Below, one piece after another: positions 22,745 through 33,275 of a DNA stretch of 64,000 nt (position 1 is the stretch's first letter; every line of letters starts with the position of its first letter). The notes under the pieces were generated by a model. That model had not been told where the DNA came from, did no database searches, and saw nothing but the letters and a program-made list of their open reading frames with translations. The stretch comes from Euglena gracilis (taxonomy: Eukaryota > Euglenida > Euglenophyceae > Euglenales). The stretch lies in the NCBI GenBank assembly GCA_039621445.1, contig CP154956.1:62946257-63010256 (forward strand), in the 5' to 3' direction. Made by a program: the position numbers and the translations under genes.

Positions 22745-25700
22745 GTGAGCAACTGGGGTTGACTCTTTGCTGATTGATATGTATTTCATTTGTTGTGTGG
22801 AATGGTTTGTGGTGGACATCAATCCCCCCCCCCGTGACCCCAACCCCCCGACCCAACACCAAGAACAGTGTTTGGGCGGGTTTTAAGGGGGCCCAGGGGA
22901 GCCGCTGGACCTTCCGTTCGGTCCCTGCCCCCCCCCTCTAACTCACCCAAACACAGTTCTTGACATAATTGCCGGTCACACATGATATGGATGATGTTAT
23001 GTTTTCTGTTTTTATCTTTTTTTCATTTTCTATCCAATTATCAGGAATTTGCAACAGTTTTTTGCAATTTGATTCTAATTGAGTGGCACATTCCTAATGA
23101 ATTGATTTCCACCCTTTTTTTTGGAAGCCCGGATTGGGCTCAGAGTGGGGTCGCGGGGGAAACACCCCCTTGGTCTGAAACTGTGTTTGGAAGATTTTTT
23201 TGAACTCTTTAGATCCCAACATCGGCCCAAACGCCGTTTCAGGTTCGGGGGGATCAAACACAGTTTGGTGGTTGACCCCAACAGAGGGGGTTTTCTGCAG
23301 GGGGCAGCTCAGTTGGGGGTCGCGAAGTGAGCCCCCTTTTGGTCAAGGCAATTTTCTTTGCTATTTTTTTTTGTGCATGAAAGATGTGGCTGCGCATGCC
23401 TGCAGGCATTTTAGTGATGGAGGATGCTCTGGTTGGTGGTTACTCACTGGGAACAGCGCTCAGGAGATGTGGTGATTGATGATGACCGCGATGCAGATTT
23501 TATGGAAGATTGCACAACCCTTGATGTCCCACAAGAGTGTGCCGGCTTTGTCACGGGCGCCAATGGCAGCTTCTTGCGGGCAGTCGAGGAGGAGTACTGC
23601 ACCATCATGTTCTTTGCCTGCCTTCGCGGTGAGGGATCACGGCGGACGAAGGAGTTTGTACAGGCATCATTTTTTTTTGCTTTTGAAGTGTTTGTCATCC
23701 AATGGGAATTCCAAATGCCAAAAATTGTGCACCATTGAAAAATCAGGTTGATCTTGTCGAAGAGGTGTGAACCTCCAATTTGAATTTATTTTGGGCAAGG
23801 TGCTGTGTTGCACAAATTGCTGACTGTTACCCCCCCCCCCACCATATATGACACCCCCCCATAAGTGACACCCCTCCCTCCGGGACCAAAATTTTTTCAG
23901 CCGCCGATGACCGCCGGTGACCTGCCCAAAGAATTTTCCTTTGAATAATTGAACCCCCCCCCCCATAAGTGACACCCCCCCATAAGTGACACCCCCTGGG
24001 GGGTTTTCGGGGTGTCGGGGGTGTCATTTATGGGGGGGGGTACCCAGTAGAACGACCCCCCCACCCAAAAAGTTGGGCATTGGGTTCTGAATTTTGAAAA
24101 AAAATTCGAACACTTTACTTTGTTTGATCACGTTGCTTTCGATTCATTCATTTGATTTCGTTCCTTTCAGAATTTAAATTTTGGGAGGGTGCTATTTGCC
24201 GGATGCTGGCCGCCATGGAGACAGAAGTGGTGGCAGCCTTGGTGTCGTGCCAGTTGGCAATGGCGAAGTGAGGGGTCACTGTTTTTAGGCCCAGGACCCC
24301 ACAGGGAGGTCAACCACAAATAGATGGAACATATCCTCCTTGTGTTGGCAACTCCTAATTGAGTCTAAAATCCTAATTCAATGGCTTCCTATCTTTGTCC
24401 CATAAATCTCCAAATTTTGTGTTGGCAACTTGGAAAGCACTCCAAATGTCCCTGGGCTGTTGGAGTCCAAATATTATTTTGCTGTTTTTGGCTGAGACCG
24501 CCATTTTTTCCCTGTTTTGCCAGTTTTTTTTTAATTTGAAAAAAGTCCTAATCACCCCCCCCCCCAAACTGTCCCCCACCCCAAAGTGGCCAAATTTTTT
24601 TTTGCAACGCTTGGTTTACCCTCTCAAAGTGGCCACTTCTTTTGGTGCCTTCGGCGCCGAAGGCGAAATCCCCCCCCCCCCCCAAAGTGTCCCCTACCCC
24701 AGGGAAGCCGTTTTGGGATCCCACAGTGCCTGGAGGGTGGCTACTTTGAGGGGGGGGTGAAGGTACCCTGGTTGACTCTGGTCTTCCTGAACCAGCTTTT
24801 GTTTTTTTTTTTCTGGCACCGTGGTTCCCCCTTCAAAAAAGGATTTCCTAAAACAAAACTAAATGTTTGATGATGAGGGAATAAAATTGCAGCATCGCTG
24901 GCGAAAATGGAAGGTTGCCTGCTGGTGAGAGAATGGTGATATTTGGGGAGCGCCGAGGCCGCCGTGGGTCTGAACTAAAGGTGATGGCGGCAGTGGAGAA
25001 CAAGATGGAGGGGTATTTCACCAAGCATTTGAAGGACCACGTGTCGGACAATGAGGAGTGGGGCACCGACATCAAAAAGCTCAAAATGGACGAAATGTCT
25101 TGGGCACTGGGGAAAAAGGGGGCCACACGGCGGAAGCTGGCCAGAGCCTCGGGCTGCATTGTGGAGTATGTTGGCAATTATGTCCACATGGCCAGAGTCA
25201 AACATTCAGTCAAATGCGTTGTTTTGTTAATGTCTGACGATCCCACTGAATGTAGTACACACGCATGTGGATTTGCATTGCTTCTTTGATTGCTCGTTTT
25301 TCACCAGACAACCAAAAATGCTCCGCTTTATGGGTTTATGCGCGTGTGGGCTGTGTTTTGGTGTCTGCCTCGCAGTTTGGTTCTGCGCATGTCGGGGACA
25401 GGAGCGGAACGTCGGCGTGCTGGGGAATACCTGAAATGTATCATGGACCAGCTGGATGGCCCTGTGACCTTGCCATCCAGGCCACTGCCCAATTCGCCTC
25501 TGCCCCATATGTGAACTCAAGCATCCACTCATGAGACCATCTCAGCCCCTCCAGCAGATTGACTGGTTTTAGCCTTTTAGACAAACTGAATGTGTTGCTG
25601 GACAGAGCCTGGCAGTGACAGAGGGGCGGGATGACCTCACCCTAATCGAGATCCCGCAGGATTGTGTTGGTTATGTGACTGGCCTGAGGCGCGCTACCTT

Positions 25701-28700
25701 GTCCCGCATTGAGGGCCAAGCCACCCCTTCTGTTGCATGGGCAAACATGCATCTACTGCTCGCTTTATGACAGGGTCGTAGCAGGTCATCCCCCTTTCTT
25801 CTGCCCTGGATGCTTCGTCAACGTGTTTCAAAGTCAAATCCTTTCTTGTGGTTTTGCCCTTTCCACTCCATATGCACAATGGTCATCTTGAGTTTCACTT
25901 GCAAAAGAAAACAGCCCTTCCAAAAGCACTAAACGTCGTGGTATCCATCTAGGGTTGCTTCAAGTTATCACTTTGCTTCCATTCTTTTAAAAGCCACGTT
26001 GCATTCACTAGGGGGGAGCAGGCAGCAGCATGATTTACTGTACAATCACTGAGGCATTGGTCCCCCCCAGGGTGGATTACAGGGGTTTTCTCAGGCTGGA
26101 GAGGACCCTGCCCCCCAGTACCTTTTTTTCCAGCAGCAGCACCCAGCTGGGCTACAGACCCCCCAAGGGGGGAGTCCGCTGAAATAAAGTTTGGGCCAAG
26201 CCCAGCACAGCCAGGCTGAGCCAAAAATTGTTGGCGCGAAGCACCAAATTTTTGAAAAGGGCTAAAATGGTATTTTTGAAGGTTTTCTGGGCATATTGCT
26301 TCAGAATTGGTGAAAAGTTACAACCCGCCTGGATTTGGGCTTTTCTGCTGCGTTTTGGAAACCACTTGGCTCCAGCTGTCAACTGGCTGAACCCCCCCTC
26401 CCCGATCCCCCACATGGGGGGGGGGCAGCCAGCACCTTTTTTCAAGCAGGCCAGATGGACCCCCCCCCCCCCGTGGTCTGGATCCCCTCCCTGGTGGGTG
26501 ACTGGTTTTTTTCAGAGAGTGACTGACTGGTTTTTGGCTCGGACCCTGGGGGGGCAGATAACCACTAAAGTGACCCGGCGCCAAAGGCCCCATTTTTTTT
26601 TTTGGCACGCCTCTGGTCAAAATCAAATTTTGCCTTAAATCCCAGAGTGGCCGACCCCCCTCCGGGGGGGGGGGTATTGACTGACTGGTTATCCAAAAAA
26701 GCGACAGACTGGTTTTTGACAGAGTGGAAGTGATCCCCCAGTGTGGGTAAAAAAGTTCTATGTGCCTGACTGAACGAAGTTTGAATGCATCTTTCTTTGG
26801 CCAAAATTCAAGATCAATTCAAGCTGTCTTTGGCCAAAATTCAAGGTGCCCACAGCGGAAGGGAGCTTGCATTTGACGACTCCGGGGCGTTCATGCTTTT
26901 CATGGACAACAAGGAGGACTCCCGCCGCAAGGCAACTGTGAAGCTGGGGATCTTCGGGGTGCAGCGCAACAGGAGGGCGGCGGAGTTGAAGGTGATGTCC
27001 ACCGTGGAGGGCAAGTCCCCTGGCTTCTTCACCAAAGGCGTCCGCGAGGGGACCGAAGACAGCGAGTGGGGCACCGACATCTTCCGTTTCCGTGGCACCC
27101 AGGCCTCCACGTCCACCTCACCAACCCCCCTGAGGTGGGTCGCCCATTCTGGCCATTGGGTGTGGGGGCCTGACAGCGAAGAGTTCTCCTATGCCCTCGG
27201 CAAGGATGGAACAACGAAGCGCAAATTGGCACGAGCCTCTGTACACTGGCCCCCGGCCGCCACGTGCTTCCCCGATGGCCGAGCTGCCTGAGCCCATTTC
27301 AGCCCCAGAAAATTTGGAATCCTGATTTTTGGTGATTTGAGGCTCGGTGAAGCCACGTGGGGACTGGTTAATTGGAGCCTCCACGTAGTCTCTGCGGAGA
27401 GTCCGCTGGGTAACCAATAATTTTGTTGAAGCCCACCATGTTTTTTTTTTTTAGTTTCTAGGTGGATATAATTTGTGGTTATTCGAAGACAGAGGTAAGG
27501 TTCAATCCCAAAGGTTGAACCTGTCCCACTGGTCGTTGTTTTATTTGCCTCCACAGGGTACAAAGTGAATTTAAAGAATTACCCCAAAACATGAAAAAAA
27601 TGGCACCAAATCACACCAATTATATGGATTTGTGAGTGCAAAAAAATCAGAAATTTCAGGAAAAAAGCAAAATTTTTGCAAAAATGGTCAAGCAACAAAA
27701 AACAAAAAAAGTAACTTGGGTGAATACACATTGGGGGACCTCTTGGTGTTTTTGGCACCTCATTCGATCGAGTCCCCCACGTTGCGGACCCTGTTTCCTT
27801 GATTTTTGCATTTTCCCCTTCAGATTTTACCCTTTTTTGGTCATTTTTTTCCAAACCGCGCATTTTTTTGCGCATTTTTGCGCATTTGCGAATCCTTTTC
27901 TCAGCTGGGCTGGCACATTTCCGCCCCCCCCCCTTCCCAATGGTAACCTGGAGGCTCCATGGAGCCTGGTCATCGAGCGCTGATCCACGGAGCCTCCCCG
28001 AGCCTCATCAGGGGCTCCTCCAGGAATCCAGCTTTGTTGTGGACCTGAGCTGCCTTAATGTTGTTGTGTGATTCCCGTGCACGTGCCTTTCTTGAAGTCT
28101 GCTCAGAACTCCCAGGGCCGGTGGTCCCGGCTGCATCATCGAGTATCTGGGGGATTTCGCGTTCATGTCCGGGACGCGGAAGGAGCGGAACCGCGCGGGC
28201 CGGTACTGCGGTGGCTGCTGAAGCAGCGCTCCGGGGCGGTGCGCACCGACGACCTCGGCATCAGCTCCAAGCTGGAGGACGTGAAGATCCTGGACATCCC
28301 GCAGCAGTCGGTGGCGTTCGTGATGGGCCCGAAGGGCAGCGGCCTGCGGGCCATCGAGGAGGAGACCAACACCTTCCTGTTCATGGCCCGTTGCCATGCC
28401 GCTGCTTCCAACGCATCACATTATGTCCACTGCTTTAAATAAAGTGCAGTCACAACGATTTGTTGCTGACGGTTGCAAATCCGTTTGCCAGTGGACACTC
28501 TGGGCTCTTTTTTTTTGAATCCGAAAAGGATCTTTCGTGTTGCCACATCATGACACCCTTGCCCTCCTCTCCCGCCATCGCTTTTTGGGGAGCAATGGTG
28601 TGCCTTCGATCCTGATGGCACTGCACAGACCACCCTCAGATGCATTTTAGTTTAAACCGAAGTTGATGAGTATTCACCATCTTTCTTTCCCCCTCTGGTG

Positions 28701-30727
28701 ACAGCAAATGTCAAAGGAGGGTTACCTGCTGCCGACGTCTTAGTCATTTGCGGCGGGGATCAGAATGACCGCCGACATGCGGAGCATTCCATCCACTCTG
28801 CCGTCAACGACTACGAACGCAGCGGCGGGCGCGACCAGGACCGGTACTCCGATGCATCGTGGGACCGGCGGTATGACAGTCCGCCCCGCAAATATGCACG
28901 GGACGATCAGTATGACCGCCGGAATGATGAGCAGGTGATCACTGCTGCCAATTTTTCCGATTTCCTTCACAAAAGGGTTAAATCAGGCTTCTTTTTGATT
29001 TGGCGGACCCCTCCTCCACTGGAAGGGGATTGAGGGCCGGACCTCCCCTTTGGGGTCCGGTCCTGCGACACGAGGGGGTGTGGATTTGCCCCACTTCACG
29101 ACAATTGTAGTGGCCTTGGCAGTGCAGTGGCTGTGCAGCGCAGTGCCATGGAAGTGGCAGTGCAGTGTTTTAGGGTGGAGAACGAAGAGGAATGGCAGTG
29201 CAGTTGCAGTGGCAGTGAGCGACAATGCAGTGCACTGGCAGTGGCAGTGCAGTGCAGTGAAGGCCTTGAGGCCTTCTTGTTGTGCAAGTCCCATAGTTCC
29301 ACCGTTCAGGTGGCCCATTTTGGAGGGGAGTCCTGCCTGGATCCTGCCTGTGCTGGGTGGGTGGGGGGATTTAGGAGGGATGCAATCCCTGCTTTTTTTC
29401 CCATCTCATCAACAAACTGGTCAACACGATCAGCCATTTATTTTCAATTCAGTTAAACCCAGACTAAAATCACAGAACTGTTGGCTTCTGAGGGACATCT
29501 CTTGTTTTTTCCTGCTTTGCCAAATAATTTTGCAGGGCTGACCTTTTTGGACCCGACCTTCTGCGAAGTTATTTGGGCAGTCCCAAGACCATTGATGGGC
29601 TCGATTTACATGGTTTGTTTTGATGCAGTGATTTGTCGCAACTTTTCCAGAGATAATTGTCTCCATAGAAATTGAGCAATTGAAACGTAAGTCTTCAATA
29701 TTCAGTCTTTGAATGTTTCCCTCTGTCAAATGAAACACTTTTGAGTTCATTCCTTTGCACCTTGGAAGTTTCTTTGACAGCGTATTGCATAAAACTCTCT
29801 CAAATAACTTGGCACTACCCAAAAGCTTTGCGTGCCTGAGTTTTCAGGGGGGGGGAGGCTGAAAAAGATCCGACCAAATGTCTTTGGCCCCCATCCCAAG
29901 CCTTTCTGGAAAACCAGGAGCCTGTGAGCACAAAAAATTGTCAGAAATGTCCAAAGTGTTTAGCATTTGATAACAAATGCCTCAGGAACCGTTTCTCAAA
30001 CCCAAATTTACTAGTTTCACCTGAAAGTTCAGAAGGCTTTTTTCTTGCCATCTTTCAAACAATCATTTCTCCAATATTCCAATCTCATCCCCCCATTGGA
30101 GACAAATCTAATCAATCCCCCCAAAATGCTTTTCCCTGAATACGGCAGTTATGAAACACTGCTGAAAGCAAAGTTCGGTTCATCTAAAATTATGGTGTGG
30201 TTTTCTTCAGTGTATTCAACGTTTTCTGCCCCAAAAATGCACAGTATGAAGTTCAATAGAATTCATTGAATTTTCTAAAAAATACTAGATACGGAGAATT
30301 TTTCTTCCAGAAACATAGCTTAATCGCCAGAGAGGTTTTATCTTCTGACTGCAACTTCGAATTCAACCAAGATGTTGACACCTTGACCAGAAAATGAAGA
30401 ATCGGTGGGATTGATGTGCCTGTTGTTGCTGCTTCTTGAATTTTGTTATTATTTTTCAAGTATTCTCTTCAGTTCTTTTTGAATAGATTGTGAGAAGAAG
30501 ACAATAACATTGCTGCCGGTGACCTAATGTGATACCCTGGTGACAATTGGGATCGTCGCAGTGACCGGTACGACGACTATGACCGACATGATCGCCGTGG
30601 GAGGAGGTCACGCTCGCGTTCGTACGACAGCCGTGACAGCCGCAGGAGTCAGGACCGGTACCGCCGGCGGAGCCGTGACCGTATCGGTACTGAGACGACA
30701 CACGCCCTACACACTTTCATCGTGTGA
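22418..30727 (+). CDS. RS-rich protein with about six KH-like RNA-binding modules (spliced gene)
   Basis: Nine exon blocks encode roughly 700 residues. The N-terminus is an arginine/serine-rich segment of about 40 residues, followed by KH-like modules recognised by their GxxG loops: GKGG (exon 1), TGANGS (exon 2), GKKG (exon 3), a degenerate TGLRR (exon 5), GKDG (exon 6) and GPKG (exon 7). Exons 3 and 6 both read RxxAELK or RGSELK, then a GTD word, then KLARAS, so the protein appears to contain an internal two-fold repeat. The C-terminus is rich in DR, DY and RS dipeptides. KH domains bind single-stranded RNA or DNA and RS segments bind splicing factors, so a nuclear role in splicing or mRNA handling is likely but inferred. 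The start is the ATG opening the RS segment, just after a good acceptor. Introns are 0.1-1.6 kb and contain repeats. Several junctions are not GT-AG and exon 7 carries a frameshift, so the exact protein is unresolved. Confidence 0.8.
22745..23456 (+). other. KH/RS gene intron 1
   Basis: GTGAGC donor and GGGAACAG acceptor, 712 bases. Contains C-runs near 22,825 and 22,930. No coding features were recognised inside. Confidence 0.65.
23457..23628 (+). CDS. KH/RS gene exon 2: KH-like module 2
   Basis: Joins exon 1 in phase 0 (RSGDVVIDDD). It carries VPQECAGFVTGANGSFLRAV followed by EEEYCTIMFFA, a KH-like helix-loop-helix. The preferred end is the GTGAGG donor at 23,629. The frame stays open to about 23,663 (GSRRTKEFVQ), which also resembles a KH final helix, so the exon may be longer. 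Confidence 0.75.
23826..24037. repeat. C-run/G-run hairpin repeats with ATAAGTGACACC words, inside an intron
   Basis: CCATAAGTGACACCCC-type words next to C-runs occur at about 23,860, 23,963 and 23,980. They pair with GGGGGTGTCATTTATGG at about 24,018-24,035. The design matches the hairpins at 8.6 kb and 17.9-18.3 kb, but the end word differs. Confidence 0.75.
24041..24892 (+). other. KH/RS gene intron 2, remainder
   Basis: No confident exon. A GC-richer patch at 24,170-24,272 keeps one frame open (RMLAAMETEVVAALVSCQ) and could be a small exon, but it matches nothing expected between modules 2 and 3. C-runs lie near 24,548 and 24,670. The intron ends at AAATTGCAG, 24,892. Confidence 0.4.
24893..25178 (+). 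CDS. KH/RS gene exon 3: linker and first part of KH module 3
   Basis: Reads through MVIFGERRGRRGSELKVMAA, NEEWGTDIKKLK and MSWALGKKGATRRKLARASG, ending near GCIVEYVGN. It starts in phase 2 while exon 2 ends in phase 1 or 0, so one base is unaccounted for (unseen mini-exon, unusual splice or sequence error). The 3' end is set by homology to the sister segment in exons 6-7, since no GT fits the phase exactly. Confidence 0.75.
25376..25471 (+). CDS. KH/RS gene exon 4: final helix of KH module 3
   Basis: Follows a CCTCGCAG acceptor. It reads LVLRMSGTGAERRRAGEYLK then CIMDQLDGPV, matching the end of a KH fold. The exon ends near CCTGTGAC, and the next exon opens with GTGACAGAG, so five bases are repeated at the two ends of the intron. 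Confidence 0.7.
25615..25713 (+). CDS. KH/RS gene exon 5: degenerate KH-like module 4
   Basis: Reads EGRDDLTLIEIPQDCVGYVT then GLRRATLSRIE, parallel to exon 2. The GxxG loop is GLRR, so RNA contact may be weakened. The exon ends at GAG, and the next exon is preceded by GAG; the splice point within that repeat is ambiguous. Confidence 0.7.
25714..26865 (+). other. KH/RS gene intron 5 with dispersed repeat
   Basis: About 1.15 kb. The part at 26,040-26,720 has C-runs, a GGAGTCCGCTGAAATAAAGTT block (26,170) and a CCAGCAGCAGCACC-like stretch. These recur near 36,200-36,390, so a shared repeat sits in this intron. A GCGCGAAGCACC word lies at 26,234. Confidence 0.55.
26866..27240 (+). CDS. KH/RS gene exon 6: linker and first part of KH module 5
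   Basis: 125 codons in one frame. Reads LAFDDSGAFMLFMDNKEDSR, then LGIFGVQRNRRAAELKVMST, SEWGTDIF and EEFSYALGKDGTTKRKLARA. Segment order matches exons 2-3, supporting an internal duplication of the protein. A possible GTACAC donor follows at 27,241. The exon is notably GC-richer at third codon positions than exons 1-3. Confidence 0.8.
27241..28128 (+). other. KH/RS gene intron 6
   Basis: About 0.89 kb of mostly A/T-rich sequence with short T-runs. No exon was recognised. Confidence 0.55.
28129..28388 (+). CDS. KH/RS gene exon 7: end of KH module 5 and KH module 6, with a one-base frameshift
   Basis: The first part reads GCIIEYLGDFAFMSGTRKER then NRAGRY in one frame. At about 28,204-28,206 the frame must shift by one base to continue as LRWLLKQRSGAV, then ILDIPQQSVAFVMGPKGSGL and RAIEEETNTFLFMA. 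Both halves match the family pattern (compare exons 2-4), so a single missing base, rather than an intron, best explains the break. It may be a sequencing error or a real lesion. Confidence 0.75.
28704..28934 (+). CDS. KH/RS gene exon 8: linker and start of the DR/DY-rich tail
   Basis: Reads DVLVICGGDQNDRRHAEHSI and HSAVNDYERSGG, then aspartate/arginine/tyrosine-rich sequence, ending at NDEQ before a GTGATC donor at 28,935. At the 5' end, GC is repeated at both splice sites (exon 7 ...ATGGC, exon 8 ...CAGC). Confidence 0.75.
28935..30535 (+). other. KH/RS gene intron 8
   Basis: About 1.6 kb. It contains a GCAGTG-rich simple repeat (29,117-29,265) and is otherwise A/T-rich from 29,450 on. Small frames inside are not supported as exons. 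Confidence 0.55.
29117..29265 (+). repeat. GGCAGTGCAGT-type simple repeat
   Basis: Degenerate GCAGTG and GGCAGT hexamers are repeated about twenty times across 150 bases. The tract lies inside intron 8 of the KH/RS gene. Confidence 0.75.
30536..30727 (+). CDS. KH/RS gene last exon: RS/RD tail and stop
   Basis: Reads DNWDRRSDRYDDYDRHDRRG, then RRSRSRSYDSRDSRRSQDRY and RRRSRDR, ending at TGA 30,725-30,727. The composition continues exon 8. The 3' end of the preceding intron has no AG in the needed phase; GGTGA is repeated at both intron ends, so the junction is uncertain. The +1 frame is also open but gives an unlikely Thr/Val/Gly-rich peptide. Confidence 0.65.
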   Translation, partial: PGDNWDRRSDRYDDYDRHDRRGRRSRSRSYDSRDSRRSQDRYRRRSRDRIGTETTHALHTFIV

Positions 30728-31856
30728 AGTGCACATCTTTTGCTGCAAGTGCTATGTGCAATAAGACACAACACTCACTGTTTGCTTTTTGTACAGTAGC
30801 TGCTGCAGGCAGCCCACAGCATGAAAAGTGGGATCCTGGATAATTCATGCCTGACCTTGGCAACGGAGCACCCACTCGAAGTCGAATGTTCTGGGATTGC
30901 GAGAGGCAAAGGGCTCCACATGCACGCTGGGATGTGAATTTCCGTCTGCCGGACAGTGCTCATGGAAGATGGAAGGAAATGGGAAATCTGGTTTTCACCC
31001 AGGAATGGATAAATATTTCATCAAAGATTCTTCTGGCTCTCTTGAGTAACCATGCCGCATTCACCCTTCAGAGACTCCCAGCTGAAACTCAACTGTAACG
31101 CAACCCCCCCCCCCCCGGAACTGTCCCCTTCTCTCTGTACCCACTGACCTGTCTTTAAAAACCTGTCACCTGCCCTTGTACCCGCTGAGCTGTCACTTAT
31201 TGATGTTTTGAGAATCTTCAAATTTTTTAGATGAAAAGAGGCGCATTTCCGGAGTTGTAAAAAAATTTCTGCATTTTATCTGGCTTCTGGTCGCGAGTCT
31301 GATTGCATTTTCGGATGCTTGTGTCGGCTGGGTGTCGAACAATGCCATTTCCCCCCTCTGAACCGGACCAAACTTCTTTTTAAGGAAGTGCCCCCTCGGG
31401 GGGGGGGGTGCTATGGGCAGGCAGGGGGGTGGGCATTTTCGACCCTCCGGGGGTGTTTTGGGGTGGGTAGTGTTATAGCACACCCCCAGCGCTGAAGCGC
31501 CAGGGGCCCGAAAATGGCCAGTTTCAAGGAAAAATCGGCTTGGTTGGCAGGCTCTGGGGTCCAAAACCGACCCCCCCCCCAGGGGGGGTCGGTAGGGGCT
31601 GGGCAGGCACCCCATATAGCACAAGGCACCCCCCTCCCTCCCCCACGGTTGGTAAAAAGAAGCCTGAACTGGACCCCCCAGGAAACTGCACCCTGGCCTG
31701 AGGAGGGCAGGTAATGTCGCTTGAGCATATTAAAGTTTGTTGAGTTTGTTGAGATCCGAAAGAAAACTCTACATGGAGCCTGCAAGTTCACTCGTTTTTT
31801 TTTTTCGATTTTGAGTTTCCAGCCCTTTTAATTTCTGCCCCCCCAGGGGCTATCAA
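30728..31856. other. Downstream spacer with a diverged repeat
   Basis: No gene recognised. At 31,385-31,666 lies a diverged relative of the element at 19,975-20,271 (GGGGTGCTATGGGCAGGCA, ATAGCAC words, GGTTGGTAA near its right end). Confidence 0.45.
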
Positions 31857-33275
31857 ACTTAGGCGGCGCGAATTGCCCAAATTTTTTGCGATTTTTTGCA
31901 CGCTTGGGGTGCGCGGGTTTCCGTTTACGAAACTCACTGTTATGTGCTCGAAATTTTGAGAGGATGGCACCAGCACAAAAATTTGGGTCGTTAAGGGTCC
32001 ATTTTAAGCATTTTGACAAAGTGGCGATTTTGAGAATTTATGGTCGTTTTAGGGGGGGTTTTGGAAAACACCCCCCTGGAACGCCCTGAAATTTTGAAAA
32101 CAGAACGGTGGGAGAACACCTTGGCCACCCCCGGTTGTTTGGTGAGGCTTCCGACCCCCCCTCTGGAGGGGGGGGGTGAAGTGACGAAAGGCACTCGCGA
32201 CGGGGTAATCCAGCATTTTGGAGGCGCGTGAGTGACGATGAGTGGGAGGGAAAATGAAATGCGGAAAACAAATTTCTTGAAGAGATAACTCGGTTGGGGG
32301 GAACGAAAAATTTTTGTTTGCCTTTCTGGTTGCGTAAGCTGGCTGAAGGTTTTGTCTGGGAAGTTGGTGGATGGCGGTACCGGCTATATGCGTAGGCTGA
32401 AGAAGCTGAGACGGACACGAGTTATTGTGAATGTGTACAGCGGGAGAGGTCTTTGTGAGGATCAATCGTTGGGGTGCAGAGCAGAAGGATGGTTAGAAGT
32501 ACTACAACTTTTAACTAGAGTATTAGCTCTGGAGTTATTTGAGCGAAACAGGGACGGAGGTCTCGGGTTTTTGGTGAATTTTTACTTTTGGCCTAGCTTC
32601 TTCGTTGTCAGTGGTTGGGTTGGATGAGAATCGCTTTTTGGACTGCGATCGGGGCGTACCGGTTGAAAGGTTTGGCGTCTCAAAACCGGGGGAGATAGGT
32701 TGTGCTGTCTGGTGTTGACGAGGGGCGTTATCGAGTCTCTGGAAGTGGCGGCCGTGTTATCTAGCTTGGAGGAGTGGGTGCGGGGCCGGTTTAAGCACGT
32801 GTCCTTTGCCAAAGGGCGGTATATGTCTTAGGCTAGAGGGGGAGGCTGCGCCGTGGAACTAAAATGTGGGAAGGGTGGATCAGAGGACAAATCTGGAGTC
32901 GGAAACGGCTCTAGGTGCATTCAGGGACAAAGTAGTGGGACAGGAAAGAGGATCGGGGTGGCTTTCCCTTCGAGGAAATCTACTTTTGTTTCTAAGCACC
33001 GACGAAGGAACTGTTGGGAACAGGCCTGAATCAACGGAAACCAATGGTGTTTGTGAACATCGAAAGGGTTATCGAGGGTCTTTTCCGACTTAGATCCGTT
33101 ACTAGTGACTGAATTTTTTACATTTTTCACTGCTTGAAGAAGGTACTGAAAGTTGTTTGAAAAGCAAGTATATTCTTTTCAATGGCTTGAGTCGGCAAAC
33201 TTTCTGAGAGGAGTCGCAACATCCGGAGGGGAAAAGCATTGTGGAGGTCCACTCAGAGGGGCGTGCTGACAGAAT

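Noticed and set aside
29050-29541. 163-codon frame in KH intron 8
   Set aside because: Much of it translates a GCAGTG simple repeat; the rest has no domain.
30540-30764. Alternative frame across the last KH exon
   Set aside because: It gives a Thr/Val/Gly-rich peptide, while the neighbouring frame continues the RS/RD composition and ends at a stop.
31857-31879. Assigning the 3.85-kb element firmly to CACTA/EnSpm
   Set aside because: The 3-bp CAA duplication and subterminal repeats fit, but the ends do not begin with CACTA and no transposase is present.
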